A stretch of 64,000 bases of DNA from Paracoccus liaowanqingii (GCF_004683865.2 NZ_CP040759.1:1-64000); one strand, 5' to 3'; positions 1 to 9,344 are shown, counted from the first letter of the stretch. Notes: generated by a model not told the origin, from the sequence alone. Numbers and translations: made by a program.

Positions 1-60
1 AAACGGGTCGTTTCACGTCAAAGCCGTCATTTTAAGCCCTCTGCCCTCTGCCGCGACCCG

Positions 61-170
61 ATAACTACGGGTTGTCGGCTTTCATTTGACCCGTGCGGCT
101 CAACCGTAGTTAAAGGTGAGACGCGCAGCTACGGTTTGGCATGGAAAACGACCCGAAAACTACGGTTTCG
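61..170. repeat. Iteron-like CTACGG motifs at the rep promoter
   Basis: The hexamer CTACGG or its complement occurs at 65-70, 104-109 (inverted), 129-134 and 160-165, usually extended to AACTACGGTT. The last copy lies inside the rep coding region, and one more inverted copy (1211-1216) sits just before parA. Clustered short repeats next to a Rep_3 initiator are typical initiator-binding sites for origin function and autoregulation. The function here is inferred; the repeats are seen directly. Confidence 0.55.
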
Positions 171-956
171 ACGCTCGCCTTGCGGCCCTTTGGCGGCGAG
201 ATGCTTAAGCCTGCCGAATTGGTTGAGGTTGATGGCGCGGAAAAGCTAACGCTGAATGCCCGCCGCGCTTTCAATTTGTTACTGCACAATGCTCACGGGC
301 CGGACATGGCCATTCCACACAAGCGGTTCACCATCCCGCTCACAGCCCTTAAGTTTTCCCACGCAGGCAACGAGCGCCTGGCGCAGGCGATAAAGTCTCT
401 CATGCGGACAATCGTCACTATCCGCTCCCCTGACAGGGTTGAGCTGGTGCCCCTTCTCGGCCGCACCACCATCGCGGATCGCAAGAACGACCGCGGCTAT
501 CTAACCTACGAATTCGACCCCGTCCTAGTCGAGCTGCTGCGCGACAGTCAGATTTTCGCAAAGCTCCAGCTGGATGTGATCCATGCCGTTTCCAGCAAGT
601 ATGCTTTGGCCCTCTATGAGATCGTCGCTAAACGCGCGCGGTTGTCCTATGTCCGATCAGAAACTTTTGACATTGACCAGTTTCGCACGATGCTAGGTGT
701 CGAAGCCGGGAAGCTCGGCACCTACTCCAACCTGTTAAAATTCGCGATCCGGCCAGCGTTCGAGGAAGTGAACCGTCTGGCGGAATTCCACGCTGCGTTC
801 GAGCCGTTGAAGGTTGGGCGCAAAGTCGGCGCGATCAAGATCGCATGGGCTATCAAAAGCCCGGAAGCTCAGAAGCTAGCATATACTGAGCTTCACGGGG
901 CCCCTGCCCTTCCACCAAAAAATGGAGAACCTCCAATTCTTGGCTTGCTAGAGTGA
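141..956 (+). CDS. Rep_3-type plasmid replication initiator
   Basis: A 271-residue protein with the length and pattern of Rep_3/RepB-superfamily initiators. It has two winged-helix-like halves, with the helix-rich stretch around residues 130-170 (VIHAVSSKYALALYEIVAKRA) matching the family signature in which the strands 'sKYAlaLYe' precede the DNA-binding helix. It would bind iterons and open the origin. It is followed by an AT-rich palindrome and then parA and a partition partner, the usual rep-par arrangement of a low-copy plasmid. The ATG at 141 lies among the CTACGG motifs, suggesting autorepression. The family call is by recognition, not by a search. Confidence 0.8.
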   Translation: MENDPKTTVSTLALRPFGGEMLKPAELVEVDGAEKLTLNARRAFNLLLHNAHGPDMAIPHKRFTIPLTALKFSHAGNERLAQAIKSLMRTIVTIRSPDRVELVPLLGRTTIADRKNDRGYLTYEFDPVLVELLRDSQIFAKLQLDVIHAVSSKYALALYEIVAKRARLSYVRSETFDIDQFRTMLGVEAGKLGTYSNLLKFAIRPAFEEVNRLAEFHAAFEPLKVGRKVGAIKIAWAIKSPEAQKLAYTELHGAPALPPKNGEPPILGLLE

Positions 957-1069
957 CCGCTCAATGAATTTACAGAGTGGAAAATTTCTTACGCCAAAAT
1001 GTGGAAAATTAGTCGCGCTGGCACTCGCACACGCCTTCAAATGGAAGTTCTACAGAGGTTTAAATTCGC

Positions 1070-1107
1070 CACACTTTGAATTTTCAAATTTGAAAATTCA
1101 AAGTGTG
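1070..1107. repeat. 38-bp perfect palindrome between rep and parA
   Basis: Two 19-base arms (CACACTTTGAATTTTCAAA and its exact reverse complement) meet without a loop. The surrounding 964-1235 region is AT-rich and carries no convincing gene. There is no T-tract after it, so a simple terminator is less likely than a protein-binding site. Candidates are the partition centromere (parS) or part of the replication origin. Confidence 0.7.
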
Positions 1108-1235
1108 AGCACTTCCAAACTTTTCTGCGCTGCTAAGCAGAGAGTTTGCTTAGGACGTGGGCAACCCAAAAATTATCCATGCGCGGAATTTTCCGCGCTT
1201 AAAATTGAAACCGTAGAAAATGGGTCAATTCGAGA

Positions 1236-1850
1236 ATGAAGACTGTCGTAATTGCATCTCAGAAAGGCGGGGCAGGCAAGACCACCACCGCGATCAACAT
1301 GGCTGTGGCTGCGTCGCAGGAGGGCATGAAGGTGGCTATGGTCGACCTAGACCCGCAGCGCAGTCTTCGCAGTTGGTGGGAGGGCAGGGACGGCGAGTGG
1401 CCGGCGATGCCAGATACCGATCCCGCTCCGGACAAGGTGGAGGCTGCGCTGCCCGCCTTGGCAAAGCACTTCGACCTGCTGCTAATCGATACACCCCCCG
1501 CCGCGCCCGAGTGGCTTGAGAGTGTCATGGCCGCCGCTGACCTGGTTCTGATCCCCGTGAGGCCATCCCCCCACGATCTACGGGCTGTGGGGGCCACCCT
1601 AAAGGCCGCTAAAGCCGCAGGGTCGGACTTTGCGTTCATCCTCTCTCAGACGCCACGAGCCAAGGTCACAGACGAGGCAGGCCGCGTGCTGGCTCAGTAT
1701 GGTAAAGTCGCGCCGGTCAACTCAGCCATGCGCGTGATCTATGCCGAGACCGCCGCCACGGGGCAGGGGGTTACTGAGGCAGGGGACGCCAAGGCGGCGC
1801 AGGAAGCGCGCGACCTCTGGGCTTATGTGCAGGGGCTGCTCAATGGCTAA
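1236..1850 (+). CDS. parA: ParA-type partition ATPase
   Basis: A 204-residue Walker-type ATPase of the small ParA (type Ib) kind, with no N-terminal DNA-binding domain. The deviant Walker A motif KGGAGKTT is at residues 10-17, the A' motif VDLDPQRS at about 36-43, and the Walker B LLIDTPPA at about 81-88. It would form nucleoid-bound gradients that move the plasmid. The stop overlaps the start of the downstream ribbon-helix-helix gene by 8 bases, so the two are co-translated. Confidence 0.9.
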   Translation: MKTVVIASQKGGAGKTTTAINMAVAASQEGMKVAMVDLDPQRSLRSWWEGRDGEWPAMPDTDPAPDKVEAALPALAKHFDLLLIDTPPAAPEWLESVMAAADLVLIPVRPSPHDLRAVGATLKAAKAAGSDFAFILSQTPRAKVTDEAGRVLAQYGKVAPVNSAMRVIYAETAATGQGVTEAGDAKAAQEARDLWAYVQGLLNG

Positions 1851-2157
1851 AAAGGGTGGGTTCTCATTCGATGGCATGGTCGACCCGGGGGCAGAGGAGC
1901 CGGCGCCGATTGAGGGCGTGAAGCAACGCGGGGCAGGGGAGACACCTAAGCTTGCGCCTCAACCGGTCAAGAACGCCGCACCTGCGCGCCGGGGGCGGCC
2001 ACCAAAGTCTCGCACGGCAACAGAGGCACGCCCGAGCTTTGGCCTCGATCCTGAGACGCATGCCCTGTTTAAGATCTGGCTGCTCCGGCGCGGGGTATCG
2101 ATGCAAGACTATTTGGAGGGGCACATCCGCAACCTAGTGAAGGGAGACAAACTCTGA
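1843..2157 (+). CDS. Putative centromere-binding partner of ParA (ribbon-helix-helix-like)
   Basis: A 104-residue basic protein starting MAKKGGFSFDGM, overlapping the parA stop by 8 bases. The N-terminal half is Pro/Ala/Lys-rich and probably disordered. The C-terminal half (about residues 62-104, around FGLDPETHALFKIWLLRRG) has the strand-helix-helix spacing of ribbon-helix-helix proteins. Small proteins of this sort pair with type Ib ParA as ParB/ParG analogues, bind the centromere and repress the operon. The role is inferred from position and fold pattern. Confidence 0.65.
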   Translation: MAKKGGFSFDGMVDPGAEEPAPIEGVKQRGAGETPKLAPQPVKNAAPARRGRPPKSRTATEARPSFGLDPETHALFKIWLLRRGVSMQDYLEGHIRNLVKGDKL

Positions 2158-2315
2158 GTTGCAAACGCGAAGAATTTCCGAATTAAACGAGCGGTAAATT
2201 TATCGGCTTATGTTTTTGGTTCAGCGCCGATCCAAATATGATTTTTAGCGACCAACATGAGTGTGATTTGACATCTTTCTTGAGTTGAGTCCCGAAATTT
2301 TGCCCGGAGAAGACC

Positions 2316-2543
2316 ATGGCGGACAACGTCACCAATGAGATGCTGCTTGAACAAATGCAGAGGATGCAGGCCAACATTTCCTCGATCAGGACGCGGCAGG
2401 ATACCATTGGCGAAGACCTGCGCAGTGTGAAGGGCCACATGGGGCTGTTTCTGCAGACGGAAATTCGCAAGGACACCACTCTGGCCGATCTCGAGGCACG
2501 CATCGACCGGATCGAACGCAAGCTGGACCTGATGGATCTCTGA
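2316..2543 (+). CDS. Small coiled-coil protein
   Basis: 75 residues, nearly all heptad-patterned helix (LLEQMQRMQANISSIRTRQD and LEARIDRIERKLDLMDL), with no signal peptide or membrane segment. Small coiled-coil proteins of this type are common near plasmid maintenance genes, but I do not know a function. The ATG follows GGAGAAGACC at suitable spacing. Confidence 0.6.
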   Translation: MADNVTNEMLLEQMQRMQANISSIRTRQDTIGEDLRSVKGHMGLFLQTEIRKDTTLADLEARIDRIERKLDLMDL

Positions 2544-2766
2544 AATCATAGGGGGAGATTAGAAAAGCAGTTCTGCCCGAAAGGCCATGTTGTTCGTTCT
2601 GCGTCCGTCTGATTCCTTGGAAATTGCCGACAAGGCGCGCCGATCGGAAAGTTGCACCTTTCCAAACCGGCGCTGAACCGAAACCCGAGAACGCGGGTTC
2701 GCGGTCTGGTTGTGCATATATCATGCCGCCAGCCGGGTTCCAGCGTCTCCTTCACGGAGACTGACA

Positions 2767-3531
2767 ATGATTGTCCAAAAAGCAGAAGCCGGCGCACTTG
2801 AAATCCACGCGCTCAAGCAAAGCCGCATCACCTTGAAGCTGATTGGCACTACAGGATTTTTCTTCAATGCCTACAGCGCCAAGGCCAAGCGATCGCTGCT
2901 GATCGGCGGTGGCAAGAAAACTACCGCTGAGAAAAAGGAGCTCAAGCATGACCCCGAAGAGGAATTCCGCAGCAGCGTGTATCGGCTGCCCGATGGTCCA
3001 ACGCTGCTGGGATTTCCGTCCCCGGGGGTGAAGGGCGCCATGGCCACGGCGGCGCTTGAAACGCCAGGGGTAACCAAGAGCAGCGTCCAGCGGTTGATCT
3101 TCCTGCCAGAGGAAAAGATCAAGATCTGGGGCAAGCCTTACCTGCGCTGCGACGTGGTGCGATCGGCTGACATGAACCGGACGCCTGACATTCGCACGAG
3201 AGCGTTCCTGCCGCGCTGGTGCGCCGAGGTGGATATTGCTTATGTCATGCCCACCCTGAACCCTCATGCCATCGTGTCGCTGCTGTCCAACGCTGGCCTG
3301 ATCGTCGGCATCGGCGACTTCCGGCAGGAAAAGGGGCGGGGCAGCTTCGGGACGTTCTCTGTTCACGGTGACAACATGAGAGAGGACGGTGTGCAGGATC
3401 TTTGGGACGACATCACCGCAGAAGGCCGGGCTGTTCAGGAAGCGGCGCTCACCGATCCGGAATATGCGGACGGGGAAACGGCCGAACTGATGGCGATGCT
3501 GGACGGCGAACGGGCGAAGCGGGCAGCCTGA
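2767..3531 (+). CDS. Phage-type protein of unknown function
   Basis: 254 residues starting MIVQKAEAGALEI. The pattern 'small hydrophobic strands, FNAYSAKAKRSLL, a K-rich linker, EEEFRSSVYRLPDG, GFPSPGVKGAMATAAL ... GLIVGIGDFRQEKGRGSFGTF' matches a widespread prophage protein of unknown function that I recognise from tailed-phage early regions. In those phages it is followed, as here, by a smaller partner gene and a GGC-rich spacer. It has no catalytic motif that I can name. It is probably a remnant of a captured phage module rather than a plasmid gene. Confidence 0.6.
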   Translation: MIVQKAEAGALEIHALKQSRITLKLIGTTGFFFNAYSAKAKRSLLIGGGKKTTAEKKELKHDPEEEFRSSVYRLPDGPTLLGFPSPGVKGAMATAALETPGVTKSSVQRLIFLPEEKIKIWGKPYLRCDVVRSADMNRTPDIRTRAFLPRWCAEVDIAYVMPTLNPHAIVSLLSNAGLIVGIGDFRQEKGRGSFGTFSVHGDNMREDGVQDLWDDITAEGRAVQEAALTDPEYADGETAELMAMLDGERAKRAA

Positions 3532-3539
3532 AGTCCGCA

Positions 3540-3690
3540 ATGGTCACGGTAAGGCGGTCATGGCTCGTTTGGGCGTGGCAAGGTTCGGCGTGGCAAAGCA
3601 TGGTCCGGCGGTCACGGTGTCGAAGGTTTGGCGGTCCAGGCTAGGCGGGGCAAGGCACGGCATGACAGGGCGTGGCTAGGCCAGGCTGGC
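3540..3690. repeat. Degenerate GGC-rich short-repeat spacer
   Basis: About 150 bases made of loosely repeated units such as GGCAAGGT, GGCGTGGC, GGCGGTCA and GGCAAGGC, all on one strand, between the two phage-type genes. There is no open reading frame that fits the flanking genes. Similar G-rich tracts occur in the equivalent gap in phage genomes (from memory). Confidence 0.5.
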
Positions 3691-3715
3691 GGTTTTGGAA
3701 AAAGGAGAACGAACA

Positions 3716-4201
3716 ATGGCTTTCACAAGTGCCGATCGACAGCGCATCATCGACGACTATCTGGCGCAGACCGGCAGGCCCATGTTCATCCCCGGCGAGT
3801 TCGTGGATTGGCTCGCCGGAGAACCAGAGCATGAGGCGTATGACTGGTTCTATGGCATGGACGACGTCACGGCGGCGCGGGAACACCGCATCGCCATGGC
3901 GCGCCGGATGGCCGGGGGGCTGCGGATCACCGTCAGTGTCCAGGAGGTGACAACGACGGTGGTGCATATCGCGCCACGGGAATATCCAGCCTTCATTTCG
4001 CCCATGTCCACGCGGCGATCGGGCGGGGGGTATACACCCTTCGATCCCCACAACCCGGCGGATATGGCGGAACTGCAGCGCGAGGGGGCCGTGGCGATGC
4101 AGTCCTGGCTGAACCGCTACGCCGGGGCGTTTGCCGACACCGACCTGTCAGTGATGCGGGAAATCGCGGCGCGGGCCAGTCCGCCGGCGCTGTCTGCCTA
4201 G
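3716..4201 (+). CDS. Phage-type partner protein
   Basis: 161 residues starting MAFTSADRQR, chosen because AAGGAG lies 8 bases upstream. It is rich in aromatic and acidic residues (DWLAGEPEHEAYDWF), with a later motif STRRSGGGYTPFDP and a helix QSWLNRYAGAF. It is the usual companion of the preceding phage-type gene. No enzymatic motif is evident and function is unknown. Confidence 0.6.
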   Translation: MAFTSADRQRIIDDYLAQTGRPMFIPGEFVDWLAGEPEHEAYDWFYGMDDVTAAREHRIAMARRMAGGLRITVSVQEVTTTVVHIAPREYPAFISPMSTRRSGGGYTPFDPHNPADMAELQREGAVAMQSWLNRYAGAFADTDLSVMREIAARASPPALSA

Positions 4202-4613
4202 TGCGGCCGGCCATAGGGCTCATGCCCCCATTGGGCGATCGCGTGGGCCCTGACCTACTCCAGGCCAGCGCCAGCGTCTCGGCATATCCCGTGCGCGACG
4301 GGATGGTGATCACCGACCAGCGCCAGACCTCGCGGCGGCTGCCACCCCGCGTCACATCTCAGAAGACGCGACCCACGACCAGACCATCCCGGAGAATGGT
4401 CTGGTCTTCATGCTCAGGTTCAAAGGTGCGTTTGCGAGATCATTCGGTCATGGGCGACAGGTAATCAGCGTGTAAGCGGCCAGTCAGCTGGTCGCGTGCC
4501 TTCCATATATGCCCGGATTAGCTGGACCATCCGCAGGACGGACTTTCACATGGTGCTGTCGATTACCGACAGCACCATGCGGCGGCCATTGCAGCAACAA
4601 ACCCATGAGTGAG
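4201..4613. other. Intergenic region with two hairpins
   Basis: No convincing gene. It holds two perfect hairpins. One is at 4377-4406 (11-bp stem GACCAGACCAT, loop of 8, followed by TTC). The other is at 4549-4579 (13-bp stem CATGGTGCTGTCG, loop of 5). It lies between convergent genes, so these are candidate bidirectional terminators, although the T-tracts are weak. Confidence 0.5.
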
Positions 4614-5174
4614 CTACTTGCCTGCCTTCAGACGCGCACTTTGTCCCGGATGCACTGCTTTTTCGTTGTCGCGCCACTGGAAGGTAACTTCCACCGGGAT
4701 CCGGTGCTTGTTAGCTATCCTGCTTGTTTCCTTCCAAGCATCTGCCGCAGACTGACCTTGTATCGATATGTCTAGGCTCGGGTGGTACTTGTAGCCGTCC
4801 TTGTTGTAGACGCCTACCTTAGACGGTACCTGCAATTCTAAACAAAGGCTTTCGCTTGAGAGCCCTTTTCCCTTGGATTTCAGTACACTAATGACTGCCA
4901 AAAGCACATTCGCCCAGTTTTGTCTGGGGACTGCCTGACCCTTCACAGATGCAGCTAGCAACCTAGTGTAAGAAAGGCGGGTTTCTTCGAAAAGAAACTT
5001 AGGCTTTTCGCCCACTGAGCTTGCGGCCATGTCATCTCGCTCGAGGTCTAGAGCAGCCATTTTCTCGCGCACAAGTTTGTCGATGGCTTCAGAGGGTGTC
5101 TTGGCTTCAAGCCACGTTGCTACCGACTTGAGGTCAACAAAGGTAGCGTCGTTCAATCTGATTACGGGCATCAT
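4614..5174 (-). CDS. Hypothetical protein
   Basis: About 186 residues from the ATG preceded by AGGGAA at 8 bases; a longer frame starts at 5231. The N-terminus (IRLNDATFVDLKSVATWLEA) looks like a small helical DNA- or protein-binding module, also seen in restriction- or plasmid-linked hypothetical proteins. The C-terminus is basic (KSKGKGLSSE, FQWRDNEKAVHPG). No family recognised. Its GC content is lower than its neighbours, suggesting transfer. Confidence 0.5.
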   Translation of the reverse strand: MMPVIRLNDATFVDLKSVATWLEAKTPSEAIDKLVREKMAALDLERDDMAASSVGEKPKFLFEETRLSYTRLLAASVKGQAVPRQNWANVLLAVISVLKSKGKGLSSESLCLELQVPSKVGVYNKDGYKYHPSLDISIQGQSAADAWKETSRIANKHRIPVEVTFQWRDNEKAVHPGQSARLKAGK

Positions 5175-5533
5175 GGATGTCTTCCCTATGAGGTATTTCT
5201 CAACCATAGGGATACATTGATCAACCCTCAAGGGAATATGTTACATATTCTCTGTAGATTTTGGGTTGGGGGAGAGCATCTGTAGCGACATAGAAGAGCG
5301 CCTTTCTCTGGGCCGCTGAGGGGCAAATTACGGCTCGGCATAGGGAATGCCGCCTGCAGAGCTTTCCTGCCGCTCTACAGGGCTCTGTGAGCCTTTTAGC
5401 TGTCGGGCTGTCATGGGGACGCTGGCAGCAAAGGGGCCTTGGCAGGGTGATGTTGCCGACCTTTTCAGAGAAGCGCTGACATGCATGAAAAGCCCGATCT
5501 ATCTGGGTGAAACAGACGTTCTGGAAGGGGTAA

Positions 5534-5725
5534 TCAGGTGCGAGAGGCATTGTCCCTCCGCGGTTTCCCATACCCTATCAGAAGCATGACGCCTTGGAAG
5601 TGATCCGCACCGCAGGAGGTGCAAATCCATCCTTCATCGAGTTCGCCATTGCAGACCAGGCATGGGCCATCGTCAATGTCGAAGTCCAAGGGGAACGGCT
5701 CTGGCACCTTTGAGGGCTCAGCCAT
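5534..5725 (-). CDS. Small zinc-ribbon-like protein
   Basis: 63 residues with two CxxC knuckles (CLVC and CTSC, about 13 residues apart) in a Pro/Asp-rich context, the pattern of a small zinc ribbon. The ATG overlaps the stop of an upstream 62-residue frame by 8 bases. Function unknown. Confidence 0.45.
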   Translation of the reverse strand: MAEPSKVPEPFPLDFDIDDGPCLVCNGELDEGWICTSCGADHFQGVMLLIGYGKPRRDNASRT

Positions 5726-5906
5726 CGTCTATGTGACTCCTGGAATGTCGAGGAAGCAGGGCCTTTAGTAGGTCGGCTGTCTCCCGACCAGAGGCCATCA
5801 TCATAAGGCAATGCGGCATCGGAGCGAAAATACCGGCTCCCTCCGTGCAACTTCTGCGGCAGTCCTCTAGAGCACTCTCTGAATCAATAGAGTAAGATAG
5901 TTTCAT
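5718..5906 (-). CDS. Small hypothetical protein
   Basis: 62 residues (MKLSYSIDSESALED...), 8-base overlap with the downstream zinc-ribbon-like gene, which is the main reason to believe it. It has no recognised domain. An AT-rich stretch upstream (5890-5970) could hold promoters for this pair and for the divergent BLUF gene. Confidence 0.35.
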   Translation of the reverse strand: MKLSYSIDSESALEDCRRSCTEGAGIFAPMPHCLMMMASGRETADLLKALLPRHSRSHIDDG

Positions 5907-6000
5907 TTAAAATGTTTATACAGTTAGAATGTTGCTGGCATCCTGCACAAAAAGATATATTTCTTAGTTTTGGCGGCCCCGCGCCCATGCAGGAGGGATC

Positions 6001-6408
6001 ATGTCACTTGCAAAGCTTATCTATACCTCCAACCATGGAGGCCTAGACGACGGGGCTCTTGATGACATCCTTCAGCGATCCCGCGCCAATAATGAACATG
6101 ACGGCATCAGCGGCGTGCTGATTGCGAGTGACGAAGACTTCATGCAGTTCCTCGAGGGAGAGCGGTCCGTCATTGAGGAATGCTTCATGCGCATCATGAA
6201 GGATGATCGACATCAATGCATTCGGGTCTGGGTTGCTGGTGAAACCCCAGCTCGCTCGTTTAGCAAGTGGAGCATGCACTGCATCCCTGTGTCGCAGGTA
6301 GAACAGGACATTGTCTCGCGCTACTTCATCAACGGCGTTTTTGACCCCACTCAAATGACGCAGGTTGCGATTGAGGAGTTGTGCGCGGCTCTGTCAGCAC
6401 GTCTCTAG
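6001..6408 (+). CDS. BLUF-domain blue-light sensor
   Basis: 135 residues, a stand-alone BLUF domain plus a short C-terminal cap. The N-terminal strand LAKLIYTSN carries the flavin-interacting tyrosine, followed by helix, GISGVLIASDEDFMQFLEGE, and RSFSKWSM with the semi-conserved tryptophan. BLUF proteins bind FAD and switch a hydrogen-bond network in blue light. Output must be to a separate partner. An AGGAGG sequence lies 5-10 bases before the ATG. Neighbouring genes give no clear partner. Confidence 0.85.
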   Translation: MSLAKLIYTSNHGGLDDGALDDILQRSRANNEHDGISGVLIASDEDFMQFLEGERSVIEECFMRIMKDDRHQCIRVWVAGETPARSFSKWSMHCIPVSQVEQDIVSRYFINGVFDPTQMTQVAIEELCAALSARL

Positions 6409-6616
6409 CCAAGGCTCGTTCACAGGTATCCAGTCGCCCGAAATTTGCCGCAACTTTGGAACCTCGACCATGGACCGATCTGCTTGATGGCCACCCCGGT
6501 TACACCGCCAGTGCGGCAACAATGTCGAGCACATTCTCAGACAGGACCCGTGCAGGTAGCATAAATCAAATCACCCGGGGGTTGCAAACAGCATGCTTCC
6601 GGTGGATCGTCGGCTG

Positions 6617-7276
6617 ATGTCGAAGATCCTTGTCCCCACCTCCGGCGTTTCCGACTGGCAACGTCTGCTCGCTGATCCCGAAAGACACTGGCGTGCTGGG
6701 TTTTCTGCCATGGCAACTGCCCGTTCTTGGGAGGCAGCAAAGGGCTTACCACCCGAGATTACCCAGATCCTCGGATTGGACGCTGAACTCCTGTTTGCCA
6801 TCCCTGAGCACAAGGTGCCGCTGCCCGGTGGAGGACGTGAAAGCCAGTGTGACGTCTTTGCTCTCGTGCGAACGATGGATCGGACTGTTGCCCTGGCAGT
6901 GGAGGCAAAGGTCAATGAACCCTTCGACAGGACGATCGGGGACTGGCTTGCCAATGGTTCAGTGGGCAAACACCGGCGTCTCGCCGCAATTTGCAACCTC
7001 CTGGGCTGCCCAGAGCCGCCTTCGGATCTGCGCTACCAACTTTTCCATCGAACCGCAGCTGCGATCATCGAAGCCCATCGAATGAACACCGGCGCTGCTG
7101 CCATGATCGTCCAGTCGTTCTCCCAGGAACACAGGTGGTTCGAGGATTTCGCAGCCTTCTGCGCCTTCCTTGGCCTCCGCTCTGAACGTTCGGTGCCTTT
7201 GGTGCGCCAATTGCCGGATGGACGAGACCTGATCCTCGGTTGGGCCACCGGAGATCCACAACACCTTGCCGGTTGA
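6617..7276 (+). CDS. DUF6946-type protein with nuclease-like core motif
   Basis: 219 residues from MSKILVPTSG; an upstream ATG at 6593 is possible. The central part, CDVFALV then LAVEAKVNEPF, has the D...ExK spacing of the PD-(D/E)XK nuclease fold, preceded by a helical HWRAGFSAMATARSWE motif. I recognise it as the DUF6946 kind; activity is not established. A diverged, 5'-truncated copy lies inverted at about 48.6-48.9 kb. It is convergent with the small helix-turn-helix-like gene at 7403. Confidence 0.6.
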   Translation: MSKILVPTSGVSDWQRLLADPERHWRAGFSAMATARSWEAAKGLPPEITQILGLDAELLFAIPEHKVPLPGGGRESQCDVFALVRTMDRTVALAVEAKVNEPFDRTIGDWLANGSVGKHRRLAAICNLLGCPEPPSDLRYQLFHRTAAAIIEAHRMNTGAAAMIVQSFSQEHRWFEDFAAFCAFLGLRSERSVPLVRQLPDGRDLILGWATGDPQHLAG

Positions 7277-7402
7277 GTACAACTAGGCAAACTTCTCTAC
7301 TGCACAGGAGGGTCTGGACTGCCTGACCTGTGGGATCTGGCGCTTTGATGGCCCGCCAACTCAGGCGACTACCTCCGCTTGCGCTGCAGCATGGCTGGGT
7401 CG

Positions 7403-7720
7403 TTATATGGAAAGTCCCGATGATTGGGGTTGGGATTCAAAAGACCCGTAGAGGGGAATACTAATATCATTGCGACTGAGCCATTCAATCGCCAGCCATC
7501 CTTTATCGGTAAGGTTCAAGGTGTAGCCGTAAATCGCATGATTATCCTCAACTGCCAGCCCTTGGGCGATCATGGAACCTTTGCTTTCCTGGTCGACCCC
7601 CGCTGCCTTTGCAAGCGGCTGGAGATCTATTGTTGCCTGCAACCAGACGCGCAAGGTGTCTTGATCTGCGCCTGAGAGGCCCTGCCAATCAGATTGCTCA
7701 AACCCATCTGAACTACTCAT
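7403..7720 (-). CDS. Small winged-helix-like protein, copy 1
   Basis: 105 residues from MSSSDGFEQSDW. The helix-turn-helix-like pattern LQPLAKAAGVDQESKGSMIAQGL is followed by GYTLNLTDKGWLAIEWL, as in small MarR/winged-helix modules that end in 'LT.kG'. It is nearly identical to the gene at 45904-46221 (copy 2) and distantly similar to 8763-9044. About 300 bases upstream are also conserved between the copies. Function unknown. Confidence 0.6.
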   Translation of the reverse strand: MSSSDGFEQSDWQGLSGADQDTLRVWLQATIDLQPLAKAAGVDQESKGSMIAQGLAVEDNHAIYGYTLNLTDKGWLAIEWLSRNDISIPLYGSFESQPQSSGLSI

Positions 7721-8762
7721 CCCCGCCCCCCCAAAAAAGCACATGACTGTTCACTCTCAAGAGAGAATAATTTTCAGCCATTCCGCATTCGAAATTGGTC
7801 ACAGTTACACCTCATCAAGCCGGTAAGGCCATCAGTTACTAGCAACCTTAGGTTGTCAACACTGATGAGCGAACCCTTCCGCGCACTTGACCAACAAAGG
7901 TAACCTTCACTATTCGTTCTTTTATGTCCCGACGCAGCCCGCCACAGCCAAAGATTGATGATCAAGCCTTCCCAGTACGGATCTTCATTGCGGTGCCCGA
8001 GGAAGGGCTTCGAGAAGGCCTCCACGCCGCTCATCAATGGCTGAATGAGCATGTCGGTACAGGCGAGTTTGCGCTTCATGGCGGGGGCCGGGTGGCCGAA
8101 GCTGAGGGGATGGTGGATCGGGTTGCCCTCTATCTCCGCGAGCCTGGCAAAGCATCCGCCTTCCTTGCAGCCTTTCCAGACCTGAGGCTCGCAGACAGTG
8201 CGTGTTCCACGGTACGTAGGCAGCCACCTATAGCAATCCAAACCGCCGAACTAAGCTAAGACCTTCCTTGCCGCTATACGCGGCTCTCTAAGCCTGTACG
8301 AGGCGCCTGCCCCTCCTGGTCGGATCGGCTTCTGGGGCAAAGAAAAGTGGCGTTGGCGACGGGTCAGAACATAGGGCGGAAAACGGAATGCAATTCCGGT
8401 TTACATTGCCCATATCTTGCAACTGAAACACCCTTCCCAAGATCAGGGTGCTGGCGTTTCGCTAGGCAACGCCTAGGCGCGGGCCCGGGGGCTATGCTCA
8501 AGGCGCTTGCAGAGGGAAGGGCAGCGGGGTTGAGATAGGGCCAAGATGCGCCCTGCGGCTGATCTGCCCGTGAAGCATCTGGGATTGGACGGTGAGTGCC
8601 CGGCTGACATGGCCAACAACCCCGTTACGGCGCGGCCCTTTGTCACTCGAAGGGCGCGGCGCAGACTGTCACGGCGAAATCCGGGGGAAGTCATCGCACC
8701 AGCAAGTGCGCCGCCCGCGTCAGGGCAAGGGGGCCTCGGTATCACAATGATGCCGGGGCCTT
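7721..8762. other. Conserved upstream block, then gene-poor DNA
   Basis: Bases 7721 to about 8075 resemble 45575-45903 in inverted orientation, including a shared stretch around CTCATCAATGGCTGA. The conserved block has frames on both strands but none I trust. From 8244 to 8762 I see no gene. Confidence 0.5.
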
Positions 8763-9044
8763 CTAGGAATAGACCCGCATCCGGCAGCCTCCAATCCAGT
8801 AACTTGCAAGGATACCCTTGTCCGTCAGCTTAAAGTGTCGGCCATGCAAACCCGGCTCATCTTCAACCGCTAGTCCTTTCTCAATCAGCATATCGACGCT
8901 TCGCTGGCCAACTCCTGCAGCACTAGTGAGCGGTTCAGAACTTATGTTGCCGAAACCATAACGATTTAGCGTCGTGAGTACCTTTTTTTCGGAAGCACTA
9001 AGTCGTGCCCAATCAACTTCGTTAAAGGTTGCAGCTTGGCTCAT
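8763..9044 (-). CDS. Small winged-helix-like protein, distant paralogue
   Basis: 93 residues: DWARLSASEKKVLTTL, LTSAAGVGQRSVDMLIEKGL, then HFKLTDKGILASYW. It has the same architecture as the 105-residue proteins at 7403 and 45904 but clearly diverged. Presumably DNA-binding; function unknown. Confidence 0.55.
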   Translation of the reverse strand: MSQAATFNEVDWARLSASEKKVLTTLNRYGFGNISSEPLTSAAGVGQRSVDMLIEKGLAVEDEPGLHGRHFKLTDKGILASYWIGGCRMRVYS

Positions 9045-9344
9045 GGTGAGTGCCCTTCCATCTTTAAGCCTTACGTTTGCATTTCTTGCTAACGATACAC
9101 CTCAACCCAACAGCTTATATGCCGCTCGCACGGTTCAGACGCACCGAAACCTCGGAGCGCCCCGAACTTGCATGCGCGCGCAACTTTTACGCACGAGTGC
9201 AGATGGCGAGTGCAGATGGCAGACGGCGGGAAATGTGGGGTGTTAACGTCGCCAGTTTTTTCAAGTGCAGTACGTCTACACGGGAACTGCGCGACAGTCA
9301 CTCGCCGTTAAGGTGTGTTCCCAATTCAAGAGTTGCCTTTTGCT

